From an uncultured Butyricicoccus sp. (GTDB taxonomy: Bacteria > Bacillota > Clostridia > Oscillospirales > Butyricicoccaceae): a stretch of DNA of 5,050 bases. The stretch is from contig CAJUDU010000126.1 of assembly GCA_910584935.1 (NCBI GenBank), positions 1 through 5,050 on the forward strand, read 5' to 3'. Shown here piece by piece: positions 1-5,050 of this stretch. Position 1 is the stretch's first letter; each line of letters starts with the position of its first letter. The notes under the pieces were generated by a model. The model had not been told where the DNA came from. It saw only the letters and a list, made by a program, of their open reading frames with translations, and searched no databases. The position numbers and the translations under genes were made by a program.

Positions 1-38
1 TCATGTTTCGATTGCATGTGATTTGAGAGGAGCTTTAA

Positions 39-1328
39 TCAGTGGTTCCTTAACAATGCGCCGCCCGAGCTGCCCGGAGAGGTAGGCGCGGTAAACTGTA
101 TCATTGATTTTTCTTCAATCTGCCGAAATCCTGAAATAATGCCGTCTGAAACCGAATTGAACAACCCAAGCGGGCTGCCAATGGCAACCACCTGCTGCCC
201 ACGCACCAACCCGCCGCCGCGGTAAACTGGCAGCGGCGGACGGTCATATTCCGCAATGCGGAGCAAAGCAAGGTCATAAGCGCTATGGTATTTCAGCAGT
301 TCATCGGTTATGTAAGGCTGGTCATCATTTTCAAGCCGTATGCGGTAAGCACAACCGCCGCGTACCACATGGAAATTGGTTAGGATAATGCCTGGGGCAA
401 TGAGTACGCCGGAACCTGACCCAAGGCAATCCCCTGTTTGCTCCAGTGTTTCAATCATCACGACAGATGCCGCCAACTGCGCAAGCTGTTCATATGCTAA
501 TTCTTTGGGCTGAGATGCCGCCTGCGGCGGATGCGCCGCAGGTGGCGTGCGTACCCGTTCCCGCATGGGAACGGGCATAGGAGCGGCGGAATGCCGCCCT
601 GGATGCGGCGGCAGCCGCATACGCTGCTTCCCAGCAAGCTGGGGCGCTGGCGCAGGCGCCGGAATCAGCGGGGTGTCAGGGCACGGTGTGCCCTGCATCT
701 GGCAGACATACGGCAATAAGCCTTCCGGCAAAGCTGGTTCGCCTTTTGGACAAACCACCGCAACATCACAGCCAAGCCGGGTGAGCAGGTAAAAGAAAAG
801 CGATTCTGCCAAACCCGGTTGGCTGAGATATACCGCCTTTGGCGGCACAGACAGCAATTTTCCTGCCGGAAATAATGCTGGCAGATACCGGTACGCCCAA
901 TAAAGCAGCTTTATCTGAAAATTGCGCAGCATGGAAGCGGTTGTATGCTGCCGGTATTGCTGATAAAGGCTGATCATTTCTGAAAAAGCAATGGAAAAGG
1001 TTTCAGCAAGCAGTGAGTCGGCAAAATCAAAGGGTAAAGCCTGTGGTTTGCCCGCTGAAAAAAGCCAAGTTTGTGCTTTTGCCGCATCTTCTGGGCAAAG
1101 ATATGTATCCAATCGGTTTTCACAAAGGATGCCAGTATCCTTTGCCGATGCAACCAGTGTACCAAGCCTTTGACAAAATGGTTCCGGCTTATCCGGGCAG
1201 CCTGCCCAACATATAAAATATACATCTTTTACAGGCGGGCGGTATGCGCCCCGCATAGAGCAAAACACATCAAAACTGGTAATCCGCATGGGGTTATACC
1301 GCACTTGCAAACCGTTTGCTGATATCAT
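39..1328 (-). CDS. YceG-like domain fused to a trypsin-like serine protease domain (C-terminally short)
   Basis: Product of 429 residues. The ATG at 1328 is chosen because AAGGGG precedes it by about 7 nt and because the longer open frame (to 1598) would run into the upstream ammonia-lyase gene. Residues about 130-210 (RNFQIKLLYWAYRYLP, then PPKAVYLSQ and FFYLLTRLGCDVAVVCPKGE) resemble, from memory, the YceG-like family found in tellurium-resistance/general stress gene clusters; that family's biochemical role is not firmly known. Residues about 215-275 are a Pro/Ala/Arg-rich linker. Residues about 280-429 form a trypsin-like (S1/DegP-type) domain with GSGSGVLIAPGIILTNFHVV (His320), SAYDLALLRI (Asp352) and PGSSGG (Ser421), so the triad is complete. 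No signal peptide or membrane segment is seen, suggesting a cytoplasmic protease. Only six residues follow the GSSGG motif, where the family normally has another beta-strand region, so the domain is truncated or frameshifted. The substrate is unknown. The protease call is firm; the YceG-like call is moderate. Confidence 0.8.
   Translation of the reverse strand: MISANGLQVRYNPMRITSFDVFCSMRGAYRPPVKDVYFICWAGCPDKPEPFCQRLGTLVASAKDTGILCENRLDTYLCPEDAAKAQTWLFSAGKPQALPFDFADSLLAETFSIAFSEMISLYQQYRQHTTASMLRNFQIKLLYWAYRYLPALFPAGKLLSVPPKAVYLSQPGLAESLFFYLLTRLGCDVAVVCPKGEPALPEGLLPYVCQMQGTPCPDTPLIPAPAPAPQLAGKQRMRLPPHPGRHSAAPMPVPMRERVRTPPAAHPPQAASQPKELAYEQLAQLAASVVMIETLEQTGDCLGSGSGVLIAPGIILTNFHVVRGGCAYRIRLENDDQPYITDELLKYHSAYDLALLRIAEYDRPPLPVYRGGGLVRGQQVVAIGSPLGLFNSVSDGIISGFRQIEEKSMIQFTAPTSPGSSGGALLRNH
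554..575. repeat. Perfect 9-bp inverted repeat in the linker of the protease fusion gene
   Basis: CCCGTTCCC (554-562) and GGGAACGGG (567-575) are perfect reverse complements separated by GCAT. The repeat lies inside the coding sequence for the Pro-rich linker (about residues 252-258), within a GC-rich stretch (511-640) full of GCCGC/GCGGC words. It could form a stable mRNA hairpin between the two folded domains, but it may simply reflect repetitive Pro/Arg/Ala codons. Confidence 0.6.
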
Positions 1329-1345
1329 AAAGGATTCCCCTTTCC
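1329..1345 (-). promoter_or_regulatory. Ribosome binding site inside a short hairpin before the protease fusion gene
   Basis: Read on the minus strand, the leader is GGAAAGGGGAATCCTTT immediately before the ATG. AAAGG (1343-1339) can pair with CCTTT (1333-1329) around a 5-nt loop, hiding most of the Shine-Dalgarno sequence right next to the start codon. The pairing is visible in the sequence; an effect on translation is inference. Confidence 0.45.
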
Positions 1346-1353
1346 TTGTGATG

Positions 1354-1391
1354 AAAAAAATCCCCTGCCATTTGAAAGGGCAAGGGATTTT
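1354..1391 (-). terminator. Rho-independent terminator after threonine ammonia-lyase
   Basis: On the minus strand AAAATCCCTTGCC pairs with GGCAGGGGATTTT (13 bp with one G-U pair, loop about 9 nt) and is followed by a seven-T run (1360-1354). It starts 5 nt after the ammonia-lyase stop codon. It lies only 26 nt upstream of the next start codon (1328), so the protease fusion gene depends on read-through or on a promoter inside or next to the terminator. Confidence 0.88.
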
Positions 1392-1395
1392 GTGT

Positions 1396-2598
1396 TTATG
1401 GGAGTATCTGATAACCGTTTTTGCGCAGGGCTGCCAATAAGCGTTTACCATGTTCCTTGCCGCCAACCTCACATACAACATGAATAATCGCATCCCCAAT
1501 ATCCAAATCAGCTTGTACCCTATCATGCTGGAACCGGATAATATTTGCGTTTTGTTCAGCGACAAGATGGGCAAAGCGTTCCAATGCGCCAGGCGCATCC
1601 GGCATAATGGTGGAGAATTTCAAATGGCGGCTGCGAGTGACAAGCCCTTTTTCCACAATCTTATGGATAAAGGATACATCAATATTTCCGCCGGATAAGA
1701 CACAAGCCACTTTTTTGCCTGCAATATCAATTTTCGGGTTTAATACAGCGGCAAGTGAAGCAGCACCAGAAGGTTCTACTACTTGTTTTGCCCGTTCAAT
1801 CAGCAAAAGAATTGCACCTGCAATATCTGAATCAGATACTGTCACCATTTTATCAACATATTGATTGATGTATTCCATGGTCTTGGTGCCCGGCGTTTTG
1901 ACAGCAATGCCATCCGCAATGGTATGCACCGAGGTGGAAGGGGATATTTTATCTTTATGGAAAGATGCAACAATAGAATTTGCGCCTTCTGCTTGTACAC
2001 CGATAATTTGAATGCGTGGGTTGATTTGTTTGATGCAAGCAGCAACCCCAGAAATCAACCCGCCGCCGCCTGCCGGAACAAAAATCATATCCACGGTGGG
2101 TAAATCGGACAGGATTTCTAAAGCGATAGTGCCCTGCCCTGCCATAACATCTTCATCATCAAATGGATGGATAAACTCCGCGCCTTCCTGTTCGACAATT
2201 TCACAGGCTTTGGCATATGCCTCATCATAAATCGCGCCATGCAAAATCACTTTTGCGCCATAGCCTTCAGTTGCGGATACTTTGGCAATTGGTGTGGAAC
2301 GCGGCATCACAATTGTCGCTGGTACGCCAATTTGTGCCGAAGCAAACGCAACCCCCTGCGCATGGTTGCCAGCAGAGGAAGCGACAACCGCAGTTAGTCC
2401 GCCTTCTTCATAGCGCTTCATAATTTTGTTATATGCACCGCGCACTTTAAATGAGCCGGTCTTTTGTTGGTTTTCTGATTTGAGATAAACTTCTGCCCCA
2501 GACATAGATGAAAATGTTGTGGAGGAAGAAAGCGGGATGCTGTGGATGACATTTTTCAGGCGGGCAGCCGCAGCCTGGAAGTCATTTACACTCAACAT
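1396..2598 (-). CDS. ilvA: Threonine ammonia-lyase (threonine dehydratase), medium form with one ACT domain
   Basis: PLP enzyme converting L-threonine to 2-oxobutanoate and ammonia, either the first step toward isoleucine or threonine catabolism. Product of 400 residues. The ATG at 2598 has AAAGGAG about 8 nt upstream; an upstream extension to 2664 lacks conserved sequence. Visible motifs are the PLP lysine in KTGSFKVRGAYN (Lys51), SAGNHAQG (75-82), the phosphate-binding GGGGLISG (177-184) and LSGGNID (302-308). The last about 75 residues (HLKFSTIMPDAPGALERFAH onward) are an ACT domain, the usual site for allosteric amino-acid control. The length matches the family of about 400-residue enzymes with one ACT domain, not the approximately 500-residue two-ACT-domain E. 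coli IlvA type; tdcB is an alternative name if the role is catabolic. A terminator follows directly. The gene is intact, with no odd residues at the active site. Confidence 0.95.
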   Translation of the reverse strand: MLSVNDFQAAAARLKNVIHSIPLSSSTTFSSMSGAEVYLKSENQQKTGSFKVRGAYNKIMKRYEEGGLTAVVASSAGNHAQGVAFASAQIGVPATIVMPRSTPIAKVSATEGYGAKVILHGAIYDEAYAKACEIVEQEGAEFIHPFDDEDVMAGQGTIALEILSDLPTVDMIFVPAGGGGLISGVAACIKQINPRIQIIGVQAEGANSIVASFHKDKISPSTSVHTIADGIAVKTPGTKTMEYINQYVDKMVTVSDSDIAGAILLLIERAKQVVEPSGAASLAAVLNPKIDIAGKKVACVLSGGNIDVSFIHKIVEKGLVTRSRHLKFSTIMPDAPGALERFAHLVAEQNANIIRFQHDRVQADLDIGDAIIHVVCEVGGKEHGKRLLAALRKNGYQILP

Positions 2599-2719
2599 AG
2601 TAGAAACTCCTTTATATATAGTACAGTTCCCATTCAGTTTACCACGGTACAGGGCAAAATACAAGCCCTCGTATGCAGCCGTTTTATCATTATGACAGCT
2701 TGTGAAAATGCTTTATTTT
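2599..2719 (-). promoter_or_regulatory. Intergenic region upstream of threonine ammonia-lyase; weak promoter candidate
   Basis: This 121-bp gap separates the hydrolase stop from the ammonia-lyase start. A weak sigma-A-like pair is readable on the minus strand: TTGTAT (2664-2659), a 17-nt spacer, and TAAACT (2641-2636). A small AGGGC/GCCCT inverted repeat (about 2650-2670) overlaps it. I see no convincing U-tract terminator after the hydrolase gene, so read-through from the upstream operon is possible. No T-box or other leader is evident; the gap is too short for one. Confidence 0.25.
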
Positions 2720-3598
2720 TTAATTTGCCTGCCAAAACAACATATTGTTTTCAAACCGGGCAGACAGCTTACCACTGTCTTTCAACCAGGATAAATATGA
2801 CCGCACGGTACTTCCCACTAAAACATATTGTTCAAAATTCATGGATAATCCATATGTGTCAAAAAGCTTTTGCAGCAGCACTTCAAAACAAAGCGGCTGC
2901 CTGCAAAGCGCAAGGATTTGCTCCGCAATTTGCTGCACTTTGTCAATATTATATTGGGCAAGGGGCGCAATATCGGTTGCTGGCGCGGCATGGGCTGGGA
3001 TAAACAGCTCTGCCCGCAAGGTTTTTATCATCTCTAGGGTTTTTAAGTACGCCGCTACATCATAAATAAACCCAATCTGATATTTATCCAGCGTTTCTTT
3101 GCTGGACAGGCAATCTGCTAAATAAACCACATTATCCGGTGTGCGAAACCCTACCATATCAAAAAAATGCCCTGGCAATGGGATTAATGCAAAGCCTTTT
3201 GGCAGGCATTCCGGCGTCAATAATGCGGCATCGCTTGGCTGTGCCATTAGGAATTTATGTCGTAAATCCTTACAGGGATAACCGCCATATAAAAATGCCG
3301 GTTCCAATATCGGATAGCAGGTAAAGGCGCATTCAATCGCTGGCGCATAGATTTTGCAGCCGGTTTGTGCCTGTAAATAACGATTGCCGCCAATATGATC
3401 CGCATTGGAATGGGTATTGTAAATCGCTGTGAGCTGCCAGCCATTGGCATCTAAAAGCTGGCGGACTTTCCGTCCTGCATCTTTGTCATTGCCGCTGTCA
3501 ATCAAACAGACCTGTTGTTCTGATAGTTTGACCAGCCCAATTTTTGCTGGGCTTTGGATGTAATAACTTTGTGCAGAAACCTGTATAAGTTCATACAT
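2720..3598 (-). CDS. Metallo-beta-lactamase-fold hydrolase with C-terminal winged-helix-like region
   Basis: Product of 292 residues from ATG 3598, which overlaps the regulator's stop; AAGGGG lies about 11 nt upstream. It is a predicted cytoplasmic metal-dependent hydrolase of the MBL fold (glyoxalase II/LACTB2-like superfamily); the substrate is unknown. Motifs in order: LIDSGNDKD (32-40); the metal motif THSNADHIGG (His63, Asp67, His68, but Asn65 where HxHxDH has the second His); LPGHFFDMVGF (His144); YLADCL (Asp162); and FIPAHA (His203). Residues about 215-292, ending STVRSYLSWLKDSGKLSA and NNMLFW, look like the winged-helix segment that caps LACTB2-type enzymes. No signal peptide is present. 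The 8-bp overlap with the XRE-cupin gene argues for one operon and a shared physiological role, perhaps breakdown or release of a small metabolite that the regulator senses. The fold is certain; the specific function is not assigned. Confidence 0.9.
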   Translation of the reverse strand: MYELIQVSAQSYYIQSPAKIGLVKLSEQQVCLIDSGNDKDAGRKVRQLLDANGWQLTAIYNTHSNADHIGGNRYLQAQTGCKIYAPAIECAFTCYPILEPAFLYGGYPCKDLRHKFLMAQPSDAALLTPECLPKGFALIPLPGHFFDMVGFRTPDNVVYLADCLSSKETLDKYQIGFIYDVAAYLKTLEMIKTLRAELFIPAHAAPATDIAPLAQYNIDKVQQIAEQILALCRQPLCFEVLLQKLFDTYGLSMNFEQYVLVGSTVRSYLSWLKDSGKLSARFENNMLFWQAN

Positions 3599-4172
3599 TT
3601 TGCACCATTCCCCTTTCATACCCCGGATAAAATATGGTATGATATACTGTACATACTGTACATGATATATTTTGATAATCATGCGGCATATCCGCCCGAA
3701 ACCGGACTGCCTGTTTGGGCTGCACAGTCATCACTTTTTCACCTACGATAAGCTGTAAACTGCCTTCTAAAACAAAAATATGTTCCTCTACACCATCTTC
3801 ATGTTTATCAGAATGGTGATGGCATCCCGCATCAAATTCCATATAAAATGTTTCCACCCGCCGCACAGGATCAAATACAAACAATGGATATGCACGCATT
3901 TTCCCGTTGTCCCCCAAAATAACAGTCTGTTCATTGGGGCTTGCAATTTCATATTCTGCCTGCTGTTCCTCCAGAAAAACTGAAAACGGCACTTTAAAGC
4001 CAACTGCAATTTTCCAAAGGGTGGTCACTGTTGGTGTTGACTGCCCCCGCTCAATCTGCCCTAACATTGGTTTGCTGACACCGGTAATTTGTGCGGCATC
4101 CTCTAAGGTCATCCCACGGGCACTGCGGATGCTTTTTAAGGCTTGCCCGATCCGGCGGTTAATTTTTTGCAT
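3591..4172 (-). CDS. XRE-family transcriptional regulator with C-terminal cupin sensor domain
   Basis: Product of 193 residues from ATG 4172 (MQKINRRIG). A GTG at 4181 would add three residues but has no better ribosome binding site; the site before 4172 (GCGGGTG, 6 nt away) is weak. Residues 9-63 are a lambda-repressor-like HTH (IGQALKSIRSARGMTLEDAA, then TGVSKPMLGQIERGQSTPT). Residues about 105-168 are a cupin with GCHHHSDKHEDGVEEH (His118-120, Glu130, His131), VLEG, and the second motif ending DMPHDYQN (His164), consistent with a metal-binding or small-ligand pocket. This HTH-cupin architecture usually controls neighbouring metabolic genes in response to a small molecule. The gene comes first in a pair with the MBL hydrolase, sharing ATGTATGA as start and stop. 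An inverted repeat upstream (4212-4228) is a candidate autoregulatory operator. The ligand cannot be predicted from sequence. Confidence 0.93.
   Translation of the reverse strand: MQKINRRIGQALKSIRSARGMTLEDAAQITGVSKPMLGQIERGQSTPTVTTLWKIAVGFKVPFSVFLEEQQAEYEIASPNEQTVILGDNGKMRAYPLFVFDPVRRVETFYMEFDAGCHHHSDKHEDGVEEHIFVLEGSLQLIVGEKVMTVQPKQAVRFRADMPHDYQNISCTVCTVYHTIFYPGYERGMVQNV
3639..3669. repeat. Direct repeats near the 3' end of the regulator gene
   Basis: ATACTGTAC occurs twice in tandem (3644-3652 and 3653-3661) and is flanked by two copies of ATGATATA (3639-3646 and 3662-3669). The 9-bp unit keeps the reading frame and encodes the CTVCTV duplication at residues 171-176 of the regulator. It lies 40-70 bp upstream of the hydrolase start, so it could also be a protein-binding site, although a simple slippage duplication is as likely. 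Confidence 0.6.
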
Positions 4173-4211
4173 TCGATACACCCGCTTTATCTGTTATCTT
4201 AATCTTTTATA

Positions 4212-4228
4212 ATAATATAACATATTAT
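4212..4228. promoter_or_regulatory. Candidate operator/promoter of the XRE-cupin operon
   Basis: ATAATAT (4212-4218) and ATATTAT (4222-4228) form a perfect 7-bp inverted repeat with a 3-nt spacer, 40-56 bp upstream of the regulator start. The stretch 4200-4245 is AT-rich and offers several -10-like words on the minus strand, for example TATATT, CATAAT and TATAAA, without a clear -35. The dyad size suits a dimeric XRE repressor. The repeat is observed; the operator role is inferred. Confidence 0.45.
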
Positions 4229-4231
4229 GAG

Positions 4232-4317
4232 GGATAATAAAACCCCCGCATCACAAAAAACAGCACTGGCACACAGTATAATCTGTGTTTTTGCCAGTGC
4301 CGCTTTCTTTATTATCC
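4232..4317. repeat. Nested palindrome with 10-bp outer inverted repeats enclosing the terminator
   Basis: GGATAATAAA (4232-4241) and TTTATTATCC (4308-4317) are perfect reverse complements located at the edges of an 86-bp block that contains the 9-bp and 5-bp stems of the terminator. Three concentric complementary pairs make the block resemble a small palindromic element. No clear target-site duplication is seen outside it. Confidence 0.55.
4255..4300 (-). terminator. Strong branched-hairpin terminator after the surface-protein remnant
   Basis: GCACTGGCA (4263-4271) pairs perfectly with TGCCAGTGC (4292-4300), and an inner stem CACAG/CTGTG (4272-4276, 4283-4287) closes a TATAAT loop. On the minus strand the stem is followed by TG and six T residues (4260-4255), the expected rho-independent arrangement for the gene ending at 4344. 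On the plus strand the following sequence is only mildly T-rich. Confidence 0.85.
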
Positions 4318-4343
4318 TTTGGAGAGAATATTTGTATTATGCC

Positions 4344-4862
4344 TTATTTGTCGTTTGTCTTTTTACGAGGTTTTAATAACCCTGTGCCAAGAATCGCGGC
4401 AAAACATAACTCAATCCAAAGCCATGGATGACCTGAGTCATCGGTTTTTGGCGTCATATCCAGACGCGCCAATGGGGTTGACGCTGGGATAAATGACGCC
4501 AAGGGGGCTGGCTCCTCTGGAAGGTAGACATATTCTTCATTTTCCGGGTCCCAAGTTTTAATGTACGTTTGTGGAACATTATCTTCCATAATCGTGATTT
4601 CCTCTGGGCTGTCTGGTGCATTCGGGTCTGGTTCTTCACCAGGATAATAAATCCGCGGTACATCTGGCTCATGGGATCGTTGGTGTCGGGTCTGGATGCT
4701 TTACTTTCGTGCTAGGAGGTGAAGACGTTGGATTGTTGGGACGCTCATTTCCCTTTGCTATGCTAAGCAAGCGCTGATACGCATAACTGTAACCTACACT
4801 TGCAACTTCTGCATTATCTTTTCGGAATCTTCATTCTGACTTATAAATTCCCAATATGATTC
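4344..4862 (-). pseudogene. Frameshifted 3' remnant of a cell-wall-anchored surface protein
   Basis: Three minus-strand frames carry successive protein-like segments. The first reads ESYWEFISQNEDSEKIMQK (from 4862, stop at 4796-4794). The second reads ASVGYSYAYQRLLSIAKGNE followed by a Pro/Thr/Ser-rich stretch (4830-4672, stop at 4671-4669). The third reads HEPDVPRIYYPGEEPDPNAP through to the stop at 4344. One extra base near 4672-4675 would join segments two and three as TPTIHEPDVPRIYY, and a second shift near 4797-4830 would join one and two. The last 100 residues are acidic and Pro-rich, then end MTPKTDDSG, an 18-residue hydrophobic segment and KPRKKTNDK: the layout of a sortase sorting signal with a degenerate LPxTG-type motif. 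The 81-residue ORF starting at ATG 4589 is just this tail, although GAGGAAA before that ATG would allow initiation. Sequencing error is the alternative to decay. The ligand-binding head is not in the window. Confidence 0.68.
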
Positions 4863-5050
4863 TTAAGCATTATATTTTACAGCTCTATTTCAGTGTAATA
4901 AATACTAAAAATAAAGTGTTTCCGTTCACTTATCCAAACCACAATATCGTTAAATTAATTTCTCGAAATATAAATTACACTATTTTATTTATTATATCTA
5001 GATAGTGTCTACATGAGTTAAGCACGAATAGCAGCCCAAATAGCGATACA
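4863..5050. other. AT-rich stretch with no intact gene
   Basis: No open frame of useful length is present on either strand. In one minus-strand frame, protein-like pieces (CIAIWAAIRA at the edge, and FNDIVVWISERKHFIFSIYY at about 4954-4895) are separated by five stop codons, suggesting further decayed coding sequence from the surface protein, though an ordinary AT-rich spacer would also fit. Base composition is clearly more AT-rich than in the genes to the left. Confidence 0.4.

Noticed and set aside
531..792. Plus-strand Arg/Gly-rich open frames opposite the Pro-rich linker
   Set aside because: The GC-rich linker naturally opens the opposite frames; the translations are low-complexity with no motif.
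1329..1598. N-terminal extension of the protease fusion gene up to 1598
   Set aside because: It would overlap the 3' end of the ammonia-lyase and cross its terminator; the ATG at 1328 has a good ribosome binding site and the extension has no recognisable sequence.
2599..2719. T-box or other riboswitch ahead of threonine ammonia-lyase
   Set aside because: The gap is only 121 bp and shows no T-box consensus, specifier stem or terminator/antiterminator pair.
2542..3003. 153-residue plus-strand open frame
   Set aside because: It lies antisense across the starts and ends of two well-supported minus-strand genes, has no recognisable motif, and its composition fits a shadow frame.
3599..3682. 28-residue N-terminal extension of the MBL hydrolase
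   Set aside because: It lies entirely inside the regulator gene, and the ATG at 3598 has an AGGGG site and the classic stop/start overlap.
4232..4317. Complete insertion sequence or CRISPR repeat
   Set aside because: No transposase, no repeated spacers and no visible target-site duplication; only a single nested palindrome.
4454..4672. 72-residue minus-strand open frame
   Set aside because: It is a shifted frame of the acidic Pro-rich surface-protein tail, with no motif of its own.

Overview
The window looks like chromosomal DNA from a low-to-mid GC Gram-positive anaerobe, most likely a gut-type member of the Clostridia (Bacillota). The evidence is AGGAG- or AGGGG-type ribosome binding sites, U-tract terminators, an XRE-cupin regulator typical of Firmicutes, and a decayed surface protein ending in a sortase-like PKTDD / hydrophobic / KPRKK tail. 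I cannot name the genus from sequence alone. All supportable genes lie on the minus strand, so the transcription order runs from high to low coordinates.

Layout in transcription order. (1) 5050-4863 is AT-rich and closed by many stops. (2) 4862-4344 is the decayed 3' end of a cell-wall-anchored surface protein, readable only by moving through three frames; it ends at a strong terminator (4255-4300), which sits inside a larger nested palindrome (4232-4317). (3) A short AT-rich promoter/operator region with a 7-bp inverted repeat (4212-4228) leads into an XRE-family regulator with a C-terminal cupin (4172-3591). (4) The regulator's stop overlaps the start of a metallo-beta-lactamase-fold hydrolase (3598-2720) by 8 bp (ATGTATGA), so the two are almost certainly cotranscribed and translationally coupled. 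(5) After 121 bp comes a single-ACT-domain threonine ammonia-lyase (2598-1396), followed immediately by a terminator (1357-1391). (6) Just past that terminator is a 429-residue protein (1328-39). Its N-terminal half resembles the YceG-like family of the tellurium-resistance/stress 'biosynthetic module'. It is joined by a Pro/Ala-rich linker to a trypsin-like serine protease domain with an intact His/Asp/Ser triad but a missing C-terminal end.

How the genes may work together: the regulator-hydrolase pair looks like a small autoregulated module in which the cupin senses a small molecule and the hydrolase acts on it or on a related metabolite. This is inference. Threonine ammonia-lyase supplies 2-oxobutanoate for isoleucine synthesis or threonine catabolism and may or may not share the transcript. 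The YceG-like/protease fusion is the most unusual gene: it has no signal peptide, so it would be a cytoplasmic protease attached to a stress-system domain, and its translation start lies in a possible SD-sequestering hairpin next to a terminator. I see no RNA genes, CRISPR array, tRNA or complete insertion sequence.
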